The notes beneath the pieces are model-generated. The model searched no databases. It was not told where the DNA came from and worked only from the letters and a program-made list of their open reading frames with translations. Positions 39,469 to 49,173 of a stretch of DNA of 64,000 bases are shown here, in pieces. A program made the translations under genes and the position numbers. Position 1 is the stretch's first letter. The number at the start of each line of letters is the position of its first letter. Source of the DNA: Alteromonas pelagimontana (lineage in GTDB: Bacteria > Pseudomonadota > Gammaproteobacteria > Enterobacterales > Alteromonadaceae); NCBI RefSeq assembly GCF_002499975.2, contig NZ_CP052766.1, positions 1,488,001 through 1,552,000 of the forward strand, read 5' to 3'.

Positions 39469-40284
39469 TTATTCGGGAGCAATGGAGCGTTTTTCAATAG
39501 CGATCTGCGGGGTGGGATCTACGTGGGCCGGATGAAAATAGCCACTCACCGAGCTTAGCTCAACATTTTCTGCATCTAATGTTGTCAGTGCAGTCTCAAG
39601 GAATCGAAGGGTTCCGGGGTGCGGATGAGCAATTCCCACAGCCACCCCGTCACGCTTGGCAATATCTATTAGTCGTTGAAACTGCTCATGCATGGCCACT
39701 AAAGAGTGGTCATGATCAATAAACACGTTTCTTCTCGCAGCGAGAATCCCTTGTTGGCGAGCAGTTGATTCCGCTATTGAATCAGCGGTGGTGCGGCTAT
39801 CAATAAAAAATAGATCCTTTTCTTTTATCGCATTCATCAACATTTGCATCGGCAAGCGGGCCTTTGTCAGCTTACTTCCCATATGATTATTAACCCCGAT
39901 AGCATAAGGCACACTTGCCAACGCATTATTAAAAGTTTCTGAAATACTGGCCGCAACCATCCCTTCAGTAAGACCATTTGGCCCAAGCGCTTTACCATTT
40001 TCCGCTTCCATCGGCATATGAAGCATAACATCGCGCCCTTGTACATGGGCGTACTCAGATAATTCGAGCGAAAGAGGCGTGTGAGGTAAAATTGAAAAGG
40101 TGACTTCTTGCGGCAAACTTAACGCCTTTCTATCGGAAAGACGATAACCCATGTCATCAAGAATTAATATAATCTTGGCTGATGCCAACGCAGTCGATGG
40201 CACACTGATTAACAGAACCAGTAGCAGAGAGCACCATGTAACTGCAAACCGAAAAGTTTTTAGCCTGACTTTCGTAAACCACAT
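39469..40284 (-). CDS. yibQ: Divergent polysaccharide deacetylase family protein (YibQ/DUF610)
   Basis: About 271 residues from the ATG at 40284 (preceded by AGG at suitable spacing; a GTG at 40305 is possible). A signal peptide or anchor is followed by ILILDDMGY, HMPMEAENG, NNHMGSK, FIDSRTTADS and GVAVGIAHPHPGTL, the DUF610 pattern with metal-type Asp and His residues. The protein is periplasmic and sits next to envC as in E. coli, so a cell-wall or division role is likely. Enzyme activity has not been inferred from sequence. Confidence 0.88.
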   Translation of the reverse strand: MWFTKVRLKTFRFAVTWCSLLLVLLISVPSTALASAKIILILDDMGYRLSDRKALSLPQEVTFSILPHTPLSLELSEYAHVQGRDVMLHMPMEAENGKALGPNGLTEGMVAASISETFNNALASVPYAIGVNNHMGSKLTKARLPMQMLMNAIKEKDLFFIDSRTTADSIAESTARQQGILAARRNVFIDHDHSLVAMHEQFQRLIDIAKRDGVAVGIAHPHPGTLRFLETALTTLDAENVELSSVSGYFHPAHVDPTPQIAIEKRSIAPE

Positions 40285-40478
40285 TTTAAACCTGATCAAG
40301 CGCACCTGTTATGACGTTTTAGACTTTCACGATTCGGTATATCAAAGTTGCTGACTACGTCTGCTCACATGTAGAGCGCGCGTTAGACTGCATATCCGTT
40401 AGCATAACATGATGATAACTAATTGGAATGCGAATAAATGAAATCTTGCTTATGGAATGATGAACGCAAATTCCATTG

Positions 40479-41630
40479 CTATATGTTTAGCCAGGACGAC
40501 GGATCTAAGGCTTTACCTTTATGGCGAATTTCAAAGTAAAGATTGGGAAAGCTCTGGCCTCCGCTCTGTCCCACCAACGCAATAGTTTCGCCAGAACCTA
40601 CCTGATCTCCGGCTTGCTTTAGCAGCGCTTGATTATGCCCATACACACTCATATAGCCTTTGCCGTGATCAACAATGGTCACTAGCCCAAACCCTTTTAA
40701 CCAATCGGCGTACAGCACCCTTCCCCGTGAAATAGCCTTTACTGCAGCGCCTTCTGCGCCTTCAATAATAATCCCTTTCCAACGAACCTGGCCTTGCCGC
40801 TTAGCCCCAAAGAGCTTGCGCACTTTACCTTCCGCGGGCTTAAGAAGTTTTCCTTTATTGGTCGCTAATCCCGCGAGCTCGGTCTTTTCTCGCTCGGCAG
40901 CAATTCTGGCCTCTTCGATAGCCTGCATCAGCGCTTTTTCATTGGCTTGCAGCTCATCAACTTTTGCGGCATCCGAAGCAATTGTGGCTGTTAGTTTGTT
41001 CAGCGTTTCCCTACGATCTGACTGACGTGCAATCAATACGTTTTGTTGCGACTTTTGCTTTTCCAGCAAAGCGGCCAGTTCTTGTGCTTTATTAGCCAAC
41101 TGCATGTTGACCGCTTCCAAACGACTGACATTATCACGAAAGCGGGTAATTTCCTGCTGCCGAGCCTTATTCACATACTGATAATAAGTGAGCACCCTTT
41201 CAAATGAACGAGCCTCATCCTGGTAGAAAATCATTTTTGCGTAATCGTAGTGTCCTGCCATAAAAGCACTTTTGAGTTGGCTGGCCAGTAGTGACTGCTG
41301 CTGCAAAATGGCTTTTTTTAGTTCAGTTTGCTCAGCCTCTAATGCTTTCTGTTCCTGGCGATTATTTGCCAGAGAAGTTTGGGTTTGATTTAAACTTGAC
41401 GCGACTTTCCCTATCTCCACCTCTGAACGTTTTAGCACTTCTTGCAGCTCTTCTGCTGACGCCTGATTAGACGCTAATGCCTGTTGGCGTGCTTTGAGTT
41501 CTGCCTGTAACTCCGCCAGTTTTTCCTGTTGTGTTTCCTGCGCCTGAGCCCACGGCAACGCTACCCACCCCCCAATTACAACTAAAAGCTGAAGAGTGTA
41601 AAGGATTGTTGACCGCTTGCTCGTTACCAC
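40479..41630 (-). CDS. envC: Murein hydrolase activator EnvC
   Basis: A signal peptide (about 25 residues, ending LPWAQAQ), two long coiled-coil segments rich in Gln, Glu and Lys, and a C-terminal LytM-like domain (GKVRKLFGAKRQGQVRWKG, then VDHGKGYMSVYGHN). As in EnvC, the LytM site is degenerate, consistent with activating AmiA/AmiB rather than cutting peptidoglycan. I place the start at the GTG 41630, which gives a normal signal peptide; the frame is open to an ATG at 41735 with a cysteine-rich extension that looks non-coding. Neither has a strong ribosome site. Confidence 0.88.
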   Translation of the reverse strand: MVTSKRSTILYTLQLLVVIGGWVALPWAQAQETQQEKLAELQAELKARQQALASNQASAEELQEVLKRSEVEIGKVASSLNQTQTSLANNRQEQKALEAEQTELKKAILQQQSLLASQLKSAFMAGHYDYAKMIFYQDEARSFERVLTYYQYVNKARQQEITRFRDNVSRLEAVNMQLANKAQELAALLEKQKSQQNVLIARQSDRRETLNKLTATIASDAAKVDELQANEKALMQAIEEARIAAEREKTELAGLATNKGKLLKPAEGKVRKLFGAKRQGQVRWKGIIIEGAEGAAVKAISRGRVLYADWLKGFGLVTIVDHGKGYMSVYGHNQALLKQAGDQVGSGETIALVGQSGGQSFPNLYFEIRHKGKALDPSSWLNI

Positions 41631-41973
41631 TGTTTCACTGCCGCAATTAAATTCTCTCCATTTCAGCAGGTTTTTGCATACCCAGCAAGTGCAGCGTGGC
41701 ACAGATGTACGTAAACACTTTTTTTGCGATATCATCGTTTGCGAACAACATAGGCGGAAATTTCCATATCTAGCTCTGTGAGTGCAACTAGATTGAGCCT
41801 TCCTTTAAGGTAATTGCTACAAATGCAGGCTATGATAAAAAGTATTATAAGTTTTCAATTTTCAAAGACCTATCGATGCAAAAAAACCCACAATGATGGC
41901 AGACTGGTTTCTACGGCGTTTTTCTATATACTTTGCACTCTTTTTTGGTCTATCAGGTAAAGGTTAGAGGTAC

Positions 41974-42399
41974 ATGGATCAGCTTATTGAATTTGCAAGC
42001 AACAATTTACTGCTAGCGGGAGTGTGGGTTGCACTGGTATTGATGTTAATTTACACCTACATCAACACCTTTACTTCAGGAATAAAAGAAGTTAATACTC
42101 ATGAAACCACCCAGCTTATCAATAAGCAGGATGCAGTTGTGCTGGATATCCGTCCCGAGAAAGATTTTAAACTCGGCCATATTTTGGGTTCAAGACAAAT
42201 AAAACCAGAAGAATTACGGGCGAAAAACTTCAAAAAGCTTGAAAATGTGAAGGGCAAGCCCATTATTGTTGTATGCGCAATGGGTAACAGTGCCAGAGGC
42301 GTAGCGTCATCGTTGAATAAAGCCGGTTTTGATGACGTCAAAGTTCTAAAAGGCGGTATTAACGCTTGGCAGAATGCTGGGTTGCCCGTATCAAAATGA
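41974..42399 (+). CDS. yibN: Membrane-anchored rhodanese-like sulfurtransferase (YibN)
   Basis: 141 residues: an N-terminal membrane helix (about 10-30) and a rhodanese domain with the active cysteine C101 in IIVVCAMGNSARG. AGAGGTAC lies before the ATG. It is the first gene of the unit rhodanese-grxC-secB-gpsA, the same order as yibN-grxC-secB-gpsA in E. coli. The physiological sulfur acceptor is unknown. Confidence 0.92.
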   Translation: MDQLIEFASNNLLLAGVWVALVLMLIYTYINTFTSGIKEVNTHETTQLINKQDAVVLDIRPEKDFKLGHILGSRQIKPEELRAKNFKKLENVKGKPIIVVCAMGNSARGVASSLNKAGFDDVKVLKGGINAWQNAGLPVSK

Positions 42400-42411
42400 G
42401 GTTACCTGCAT

Positions 42412-42669
42412 ATGAGCAAAGTTGAGATGTATACGAAGGGGTATTGCCCCTACTGCCACCGCGCGAAAGCGCTATTGGCTCAAAAAGGCGTAGAGTATAC
42501 GGAGTATGCTATTGATAAGCATCCAGAACTCCGCGATGAAATGATTAGGCGTGCTAACGGTGGATGGACTGTTCCACAAATTTTTATCGATGATTTCCAT
42601 GTTGGTGGTTGTGACGATATGATTCTGTTGGACACACAAGATAAACTCGATGCGCTGTTGAATCAGTAA
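42412..42669 (+). CDS. grxC: Glutaredoxin 3
   Basis: 85 residues with the redox pair C12 and C15 in GYCPYCHRAK and the glutathione-binding TVPQIFIDDFHVGGCDD. It reduces protein and ribonucleotide-reductase disulfides with glutathione. Follows yibN by 12 bases. Confidence 0.97.
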   Translation: MSKVEMYTKGYCPYCHRAKALLAQKGVEYTEYAIDKHPELRDEMIRRANGGWTVPQIFIDDFHVGGCDDMILLDTQDKLDALLNQ

Positions 42670-42710
42670 GGGAAATTGACCTTAGCATCATTAAATAATT
42701 AGGAAGTATC

Positions 42711-43223
42711 ATGGCTGACGAAAATCAAACTACAAATGGCTCTGCTGCTGCCCAGCAGGCACAAGCCCCTCAATTTAATATCCAGCGTATTTATGTCAAA
42801 GACATTTCGTTTGAATCACCTAACGCTCCGGCTATTTTTACTAAAGAGTACAAACCAGAAATTAAATTAGATCTGGATACCACAACAAATAAAGTGGATG
42901 AAAATATGTATGAAGTGGTGTTATCTGTCACTGTTACAGCTAGCATCGGCGAAGAAACTGCGTTTTTGTGTGAAGTACAACAGGCTGGCATTTTTGGCAT
43001 TGGCGACATGCCGGATCAAAATAAGGCGCACACGCTGGGCTCTTTCTGCCCCAATATGCTTTTTCCTTATGCCCGCGAAACCATTTCCAACTTAGTGAAC
43101 CGCGGTACATTCCCTCCACTTAACCTGACTCCGGTAAATTTTGACGCGATATTTGCTGCATACATGCAAAAACGTGCACAACAGGGCCAGGAAGGACAAC
43201 AACCGCAGACACTGGATTCATAA
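42711..43223 (+). CDS. secB: Protein-export chaperone SecB
   Basis: 170 residues. Recognisable SecB segments are [19 protein letters not shown] and [19 protein letters not shown] [25 protein letters not shown]. SecB keeps preproteins unfolded and delivers them to SecA. It lies between grxC and gpsA as in E. coli. The C-terminal tail is Gln-rich and variable. Confidence 0.98.
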   Translation: MADENQTTNGSAAAQQAQAPQFNIQRIYVKDISFESPNAPAIFTKEYKPEIKLDLDTTTNKVDENMYEVVLSVTVTASIGEETAFLCEVQQAGIFGIGDMPDQNKAHTLGSFCPNMLFPYARETISNLVNRGTFPPLNLTPVNFDAIFAAYMQKRAQQGQEGQQPQTLDS

Positions 43224-43235
43224 TTTATTAAACCT

Positions 43236-44237
43236 ATGAATTCAGATTCTGTAACGGTATTGGGGGCGGGGTCATATGGCACCGCCCTTGCTTTTTGTCT
43301 GTCACGTAATTTGGTACCCACCAAATTATGGGGGCGCGACAGCGAGCATATGCAGGCACTACAAAGCGCTCGTGAAAACAGCCGTTACTTGCCTGGGGCC
43401 AAGTTTCCTCCGGCACTTAATGTAGAAGCGGATTTAGCAAGTGCAGTTGCAAGCAGCCGAGATATCCTGGTAGTAGTACCTAGCCACGCTTTCAAAGGCC
43501 TGCTGGAAACACTTAAGCCTATGCTGCGCGACGATCAGCGAATTATTTGGGCAACGAAAGGCTTGGAACCCGGTAGCGGCCGTTTGCTTCGCGATGTTGC
43601 TTTGGACGTTCTCGGCGATCATTATCCGCTGGCCGTTCTGTCCGGGCCGACTTTTGCCAAAGAGATGGCAGCAGGTTTACCCACCGCCGTATCTCTTTCT
43701 TCTACTAATGAAGAGTTGGTGAACGACTTTGCTGCCAAGTTGCACTGTAGCCGCACATTTCGGGTGTATAAAAACCCTGACTTTATCGGCGTCCAATTGG
43801 GCGGTGCGGTTAAAAATGTCATTGCCATTGGCGCCGGCCTTGCCGACGGCTTAGGCTTTGGCGCAAATGCCAGAACTGCCCTAATTACCAGGGGTTTGGC
43901 TGAACTCACTCGATTGGGCGTGAAGATAGGTGCCCAGCCGGAAACTTTTATGGGCATGGCAGGCTTGGGCGACTTAGTGCTGACATGTACCGATAACCAA
44001 TCGCGTAATCGACGTTTTGGTTTAGCCCTTGGCAGTGGCAAATCGATGGAAGTGGCCATGAAAGAAATAGGTCAGGTGGTTGAAGGCTATCGAAATACCG
44101 AAGAAGTCCACACCTTGGCGAAGCGAGTCGGTGTAGAAATGCCGATTTGCGAGCAAATCTATGAAGTGCTCTATCATGGTAAATCGCCCAAAGATGCCGC
44201 AATGGCATTGTTAGGTAGAGATTTGAAGAACGAATAA
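43236..44237 (+). CDS. gpsA: NAD(P)+-dependent glycerol-3-phosphate dehydrogenase
   Basis: 333 residues. The dinucleotide-binding turn [12 protein letters not shown], the [12 protein letters not shown] loop, [17 protein letters not shown], the catalytic lysine region [13 protein letters not shown] and the motif [13 protein letters not shown] all match GpsA. It makes sn-glycerol-3-phosphate for phospholipid synthesis. It ends the yibN-grxC-secB-gpsA unit, 12 bases after secB. Confidence 0.98.
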   Translation: MNSDSVTVLGAGSYGTALAFCLSRNLVPTKLWGRDSEHMQALQSARENSRYLPGAKFPPALNVEADLASAVASSRDILVVVPSHAFKGLLETLKPMLRDDQRIIWATKGLEPGSGRLLRDVALDVLGDHYPLAVLSGPTFAKEMAAGLPTAVSLSSTNEELVNDFAAKLHCSRTFRVYKNPDFIGVQLGGAVKNVIAIGAGLADGLGFGANARTALITRGLAELTRLGVKIGAQPETFMGMAGLGDLVLTCTDNQSRNRRFGLALGSGKSMEVAMKEIGQVVEGYRNTEEVHTLAKRVGVEMPICEQIYEVLYHGKSPKDAAMALLGRDLKNE

Positions 44238-44249
44238 AGGTAGGCGTAC

Positions 44250-44273
44250 ATGGGGCAGAATTTCCAGCCCCAT
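44250..44273. terminator. Hairpin between gpsA and the efflux outer-membrane gene
   Basis: A 7-bp stem (ATGGGGC with GCCCCAT) and 10-nt loop between convergent genes. It lacks a T run, so its terminator function is likely from position only. Confidence 0.5.
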
Positions 44274-44295
44274 TAAGCAAATCAACCTTTGGCTT

Positions 44296-45687
44296 CTACG
44301 GCGTAGCTGATAGCTGCGGCCGTCCACCAGCAGCACGATAAACATCCACAGCGGTGGTTAACGCGCTGTTATAGCTGTTGATAACCGCCAGTTGTGCAGA
44401 AAACCAGCTGCGTTGAGCGCTAAGCAGGTTTAGAAAATCAGTATCGCCGGCTTTATATCGGATTTCTGCTAAACGGTATAACCGTTCGTTATTCTCCAGT
44501 GATGCCATATCTAATAAATACGCTGCTTTCTGATAACCGTAAGTATCCAGGCTGTCTAATAATTCCTGTACTGCGCCAAGGGTAATCTGGCGATAGCTGT
44601 TTAGCGCTAGCTGAATATCTACTTCTGCAATGCGTTCTCCTGCCTCGATTCGTCCGCCGTCAAACAGCGTAGCGGCGGAGTTTGCTAATGCACTTATGGT
44701 CCAGCCGGAGGCTAGATCTAACAGATCGCTCGCTGATACGTCAGCGCTCAAATTTAAACCTGGCAAACCTTGGATCCCGGCCTGGTAGAGGTAAATATCC
44801 GCCTGCTGTAACTGCGTGGCAGCCAATTTTACGTCCGGGCGAGAGCGTAGAAGTGCAGCAGGCTGGACTAAGTCAATTTCAGGTAACGCAATAGAAGTAA
44901 TAAGCCGGTCAACGTCTATGGCAGACATCTGATTATCACCCAGCAGTACAGCAATTACCCGCTGACTAAGCGCGAGCTGATTATTGATATTTAGCAGCTC
45001 TGCCTGCGAAGAAATCAAGGTATTTCGTTGCTGACTGACTTCGATGCCTGAAGCGTCTCCCGCTTCGTATATAAGCTCTACCAGATCGAGTAAGCGCTGA
45101 CTTGCATCTACGTTTTGCTGCACGATTTCCTGGCGACGCTGCAGCGACAAATAGTTGAAGTACGCTGTTGCCAGCAAACTTTGCACCTGTAAAGCGATAC
45201 TGTGTTGCTGATATTCTGCGATGTTAATATCCAGTTGCCGGGCCAGTTGCTCTGCATCCCGACTCCCCCATATATCAACTTCGTAGCCAACACTGATACC
45301 AGCAGAAACGCCATTTTGGCTGGTCCCGCTTTCTACATCACGATTACTTCTGCCAGAAACGCTAGCAGATACAAAAGGCGTATTATCAGCCTGGCTTTGC
45401 CGTAATAACAGCTTGGCACGGGAAAGTGCCAGTTCAGCCTCGACAATTGTCAAATTGCGCTGCGCCAGTTTGCCCATGAGGGCATCCAGTTCCTCGGTAT
45501 GAAAAGCTTCCCACCACTGTCTATCAATAGATAAAGCGGTTGCTGGCGCCGCAGTTTGAAGACGCTCAGGTAAATTCAGCTGCGTCGCCGCCTGATAGTT
45601 AGCCGGTGTATAGGAGCAAGCACACAAGAGCAGCAGGCATGGCGATAACGTAAGAAATTTCAATTTTTTAATCCTCTGCCAGGGCAT
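44296..45687 (-). CDS. Outer-membrane efflux lipoprotein (NodT/TolC family)
   Basis: 463 residues. The N terminus has a lipobox ending LCAC (C24), so it is a lipid-anchored outer-membrane factor. Two TolC-type repeats follow, with typical segments RSRPDVKLAATQLQQADIYL and LAEIRYKAGDTDFLNLLSAQRSW. It forms the outer duct of a tripartite exporter. It overlaps macB by 20 bases and is the third gene of macA-macB-this gene. An alternative TTG start at 45663 has a GAGGA site. Confidence 0.93.
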   Translation of the reverse strand: MPWQRIKKLKFLTLSPCLLLLCACSYTPANYQAATQLNLPERLQTAAPATALSIDRQWWEAFHTEELDALMGKLAQRNLTIVEAELALSRAKLLLRQSQADNTPFVSASVSGRSNRDVESGTSQNGVSAGISVGYEVDIWGSRDAEQLARQLDINIAEYQQHSIALQVQSLLATAYFNYLSLQRRQEIVQQNVDASQRLLDLVELIYEAGDASGIEVSQQRNTLISSQAELLNINNQLALSQRVIAVLLGDNQMSAIDVDRLITSIALPEIDLVQPAALLRSRPDVKLAATQLQQADIYLYQAGIQGLPGLNLSADVSASDLLDLASGWTISALANSAATLFDGGRIEAGERIAEVDIQLALNSYRQITLGAVQELLDSLDTYGYQKAAYLLDMASLENNERLYRLAEIRYKAGDTDFLNLLSAQRSWFSAQLAVINSYNSALTTAVDVYRAAGGRPQLSATP

Positions 45688-47611
45688 CTATAGGGTTAAG
45701 TCTTGCCGCTTTATGCGCGGGGGCGTAGCCAAATATCAACCCTACTGCCAACGAGGTAACGAATGCCAGCAACGGGGGTGTGAGGGTATAGGCCACTGGT
45801 ATATTAAATTGTGACACAATAACTATTACTCCATACCCTAGCACGACACCCGCCAGACCTCCGAGCACACAAACTACCCAAGCCTCAATATTGAACTGTT
45901 TTAATATGTCACCAGGCTTCGCGCCGGTTGCCATACGCAAGCCAATTTCTCGCTTCCGCTCAGACACATTTACCAGCATGATATTCATCACCCCGATTCC
46001 GCCCACAAAAAGCGAAATAGCTGCCACTGAGGCCAATAACCAGGTAAGAGTATTTTGCGTTTCCGTTACCGCTTCCACCAACGCATCCGTCGTACGAACC
46101 ATAACATCTTCAGTGCCGTGACGCTGTGTAAGCATCGCCAGCACTGCCTCACTCACTGGCTTGGCAATTTCAGTGCTTGCCGCTTTAATGGTGATGCCAC
46201 TGAGAAAGTCGCTACCAAACACTTTTAAGCGTCCAGTGGTAACGGGGATGAGCACTTCGTCGTCCATGTCCATTCCGCCACCACTGGAGCCTTTAGCTTT
46301 CAGCACACCAATCACTTGATAAAAAGCGTTTTCCATTAAAATGTATTTGCCCACCGCTTGATAGCGATCATTAAACAGGCTAAGCGCAACCGTATCGCCG
46401 ATAACCACTACCGGCGCATAATTGGTGATATCTTCCTCAGAAAAAAACACTCCCTGTGCCATTTCCCAATCTTTGGCGTAAAGATAATCTGGCGTTGTGC
46501 CAGTAATCCGGCCGGAAAAATCATTTTCGCCATAGCGTATCGTCGAACGACTGGACCGCTCTGGCGCAACATACATGGCTCCAGGAATTTCCTTTAATGC
46601 ATTCGCATCTTCCAGTGAAAGACTGGCAATATCTCCGGTATTTCGCATATTACGGCCGCCGGGACGCACGGAAATTAGGTTAGTGCCGATGGTTTCAATG
46701 CGTTTAAGTACATTTTCTTTACCCCCTTCGCCAATTGCCATCATTGTTACTACCGCTGCCACACCAATAATGATGCCCAACAGCGTAAGCATGGTGCGAA
46801 ACCAGTTTAAACGAAGCGAACTAAAGGCCATGCTCAAGGCAGCGGTGCTGGAGATACTGGGAAAGACTTTTACCGTAGCGGCGGTGGTTGACGGGGAAGT
46901 ATCTTCAGTTTTAGCAGCAGGGCGGGCACTATCGCTGACAATTTTCCCATCCAATAAATGGATTTGCCGATTAGCATGCTCTGCCACCAGCGTGTCATGG
47001 GTAATCAGAATAATAGTCACACCTTCCTGGTGAAGCGCTTTAAGCAGATCTAACAATTGCTCACCGCTGGCGGAATCGAGCGCACCCGTAGGTTCATCGG
47101 CCAGAATAACGTCAGCGCCATTTATTAACGCTCGAGCGACAGAAACCCGCTGCTGCTGCCCGCCAGAAAGCTCACCGGGGCGATGATCGAAACGATCAGA
47201 TAACCCTAGTTTTTCCAGCAACTGCTGCGCCCTGGCTGTACGCTCAGTTTTTTGCATGCCGCTGTAAATAGCGGGCAATGCCACATTTTCAGTAGCCGTA
47301 AGAGTCGAAAGCAATTGGTAACGTTGAAAAACGAAGCCGAAAGTCTTCAGCCGCAGTGCCGAAAGCTGATCCGGATTTAATGAAGCAACCGCCTGCCCCG
47401 AAATGGAATAGTGCCCTGCGCTGGGTTTATCAAGACACCCCAGTATGTTCATAAGGGTTGACTTACCCGAACCAGACTGCCCCATAATGGCTACAAATTC
47501 GCCTTTGTTAATGGTCAGGGAAATATTGTCCAGAGCAGTAACTGCATTACCTTCAGTATGATAGCTACGGGAAACCTGTTGAAGCTGAATTAATGGTGCC
47601 TCAGATCCCAC
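45668..47611 (-). CDS. macB: MacB-type ABC efflux ATPase/permease
   Basis: About 647 residues. The ATPase (about 10-235) has Walker A GQSGSGKST, signature LSGGQQQRVSVARAL and Walker B ILADEPTGALD. The rest has four membrane helices: one before a large periplasmic domain (about 300-520) and three after it, with RKREIGLRMATGAKPGDI in the cytoplasmic loop. This is the MacB mechanotransmission architecture that drives substrates from the periplasm through a TolC-like duct. The GTG at 47611 has AGAGG before it; a TTG at 47638 is also open. Substrate (macrolide, peptide or haem-like) unknown. Confidence 0.94.
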   Translation of the reverse strand: MGSEAPLIQLQQVSRSYHTEGNAVTALDNISLTINKGEFVAIMGQSGSGKSTLMNILGCLDKPSAGHYSISGQAVASLNPDQLSALRLKTFGFVFQRYQLLSTLTATENVALPAIYSGMQKTERTARAQQLLEKLGLSDRFDHRPGELSGGQQQRVSVARALINGADVILADEPTGALDSASGEQLLDLLKALHQEGVTIILITHDTLVAEHANRQIHLLDGKIVSDSARPAAKTEDTSPSTTAATVKVFPSISSTAALSMAFSSLRLNWFRTMLTLLGIIIGVAAVVTMMAIGEGGKENVLKRIETIGTNLISVRPGGRNMRNTGDIASLSLEDANALKEIPGAMYVAPERSSRSTIRYGENDFSGRITGTTPDYLYAKDWEMAQGVFFSEEDITNYAPVVVIGDTVALSLFNDRYQAVGKYILMENAFYQVIGVLKAKGSSGGGMDMDDEVLIPVTTGRLKVFGSDFLSGITIKAASTEIAKPVSEAVLAMLTQRHGTEDVMVRTTDALVEAVTETQNTLTWLLASVAAISLFVGGIGVMNIMLVNVSERKREIGLRMATGAKPGDILKQFNIEAWVVCVLGGLAGVVLGYGVIVIVSQFNIPVAYTLTPPLLAFVTSLAVGLIFGYAPAHKAARLNPIDALAED

Positions 47612-48779
47612 GGGGGCCTCTGGGCATTGCCCCACCAAACGTAGAGCCTCGGTTGCTGTTCGGCATTTCAGCGCCCTCTTTCAGCCCCACTACAACGCTG
47701 TCGCCTTCTTTCAAACCCTCAATAATTTCTATTTCAGTTCGATTACGCACGCCAGTGGTCACGGGAAGCGGTTGCAGTGCATTTCCCTTCTGGGTCATAA
47801 CAATTTGTTCTGGCCCTCGTCGCTTTACTGCGGCAACAGGCACAATTAACGTGTTACTTTTGCTCGCTTGGACAAAAAATACCTGGGTGGTCATCGAATC
47901 CATTAACGTTCCGTTTGGATTAGCGATGTCCACCAGTACCTGATAAAGCACGACATCATTCACTACATTCGGTGTTGGAAGCACCTGCCGCACCGTTGAC
48001 TGATAGCGCTTTTCCGTATTACCCAGTGTAGAAAAGTATACCGGCATCCCGCGAGAAATATCATCTACGTCAGCTTCAGACACCTCAGCGCGCAACGTCA
48101 TAGTGGTAAAATCGGAAATCTGCATAAGCTCAGGGGCGTTTTGATTGGCGTTGAGGGTTTGGCCTTCTCTGACTGCAATGGAGGCGACAGTGCCATCAAT
48201 AGGCGCGTAAATTCGGGCAAACCCAAGAGTGGCTTTATCCCCTGCAAGAGACGCGGCATCGGCTTTTATCTCTGCGGTAGAAGCAATGATTTTTGACTCT
48301 AGTACTTTTACGTCCGTTTGGCTGCTTATCACCACATCCTGGCTGACGGCGTCTTGCTGATTTAGCTCTTCATTTCGCTTTGCTCGAAGCAGCGCCAGCT
48401 CTCTTTCCGCTTTCAATTGCGTCAGCTGCGCTTTTTTACTTTCCAGTGCCGCCTCGGCCTTTTGCACCTGAGTTTCAAAAACTGTGGCGTCAATTTCTAC
48501 CAGCAACTGGCCTTCTTTAACGACATCGCCTTCTTCTACATATATCTTTTTTACTTGCCCCGATACCTGCGCGCCTACATTTACATAGCGCTTGGGCTCA
48601 AGTTTTCCTGTTGCAACAATGGTTTTCTCAATATCGCCCTGCCGTACTGGCTGCATAAGAAAAGAAGAGGTTGGGCTATCAGGCGAAACGACATAAGCGT
48701 AGGTTGCGAAAATACATAAACAGAAAAGCGCCGTTATTCCTGCGCGTTTTATCCAGATAAAGCGAGATTTAGACACCAC
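47601..48779 (-). CDS. macA: MacA-type periplasmic adaptor protein
   Basis: 392 residues with an N-terminal membrane anchor (about 10-30), a barrel-sandwich domain split around a coiled-coil hairpin (about 90-170, KAEAALESKKAQLTQLKAER), GFARIYAPIDGTVASIAVREGQTLN, and the C-terminal membrane-proximal domain. It links MacB to the outer-membrane factor. The start is one of two adjacent GTG codons (48779 or 48776). It overlaps macB by about 11 bases. A predicted CpxR site lies 60 bases upstream. Confidence 0.94.
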   Translation of the reverse strand: MVSKSRFIWIKRAGITALFCLCIFATYAYVVSPDSPTSSFLMQPVRQGDIEKTIVATGKLEPKRYVNVGAQVSGQVKKIYVEEGDVVKEGQLLVEIDATVFETQVQKAEAALESKKAQLTQLKAERELALLRAKRNEELNQQDAVSQDVVISSQTDVKVLESKIIASTAEIKADAASLAGDKATLGFARIYAPIDGTVASIAVREGQTLNANQNAPELMQISDFTTMTLRAEVSEADVDDISRGMPVYFSTLGNTEKRYQSTVRQVLPTPNVVNDVVLYQVLVDIANPNGTLMDSMTTQVFFVQASKSNTLIVPVAAVKRRGPEQIVMTQKGNALQPLPVTTGVRNRTEIEIIEGLKEGDSVVVGLKEGAEMPNSNRGSTFGGAMPRGPRGI

Positions 48780-49173
48780 AAAACCTTGTCTTAAAAAACC
48801 AAAAACTACCAGACCGACCCTCGGCGTGGCGAGAACATTTACAGATACTTTACGAAACGCGGGGTTTGCCCGTTAACCTGTGCAGAATACCAAAATTTCC
48901 CACATTCTCACGTTTGCGAAATCATACTGAGTATTGCTTGTGATACTCCGCCAAAGAGAGACTTCGAGTGATTTTTAAGCGACAAGTGAATGTTTCTTAG
49001 CCGAACTGCTGAAGCATGGATGCTCCAGCAGAGCCATCAGGATGATGTTACGGCGTTTCGGATGAGAAATTTTGCTTATTCCTTAAGACTGCTGAATTTT
49101 TATTCATTCATGCTGTTGCCCAGGATACTCCACGAACCCTACACACTACAGCTGAAAGTTGTCTCAATAGCTT
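48780..49173. other. Intergenic interval macA-trmL
   Basis: About 390 bases. The part next to macA holds the CpxR-like site and presumably the macA promoter. Near 49006-49031 an interrupted 11-bp hairpin (CTGCTG A AGCAT GG ATGCT C CAGCAG) lies beyond the trmL stop; it has no T run. An ORF starting at 48990 overlaps trmL antisense and has no family resemblance, so I do not annotate it. Confidence 0.45.
48838..48853 (-). promoter_or_regulatory. Predicted CpxR-binding site upstream of macA
   Basis: On the minus strand the sequence is GTAAA-GTATCT-GTAAA, two direct pentamers 11 bases apart, the CpxR recognition pattern. The same GTAAA-N6-GTAAA spacing, with similar spacer (GTAAAG..T.TGTAAA), occurs between cpxR and the cpxP-like gene in this window. 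It lies about 60 bases before macA, a suitable activator position. Confidence 0.6.

Noticed and set aside
41631..41735. Cysteine-rich N-terminal extension of envC
   Set aside because: It would place a signal peptide 40 residues inside the protein; more likely untranslated leader.
43622..44059. 145-codon minus-strand ORF inside gpsA
   Set aside because: Antisense to a fully conserved enzyme; low-complexity Pro/Ala-rich translation typical of shadow frames.
46575..47033. 152-codon plus-strand ORF inside macB
   Set aside because: Antisense to the MacB linker and ATPase; no ribosome site.
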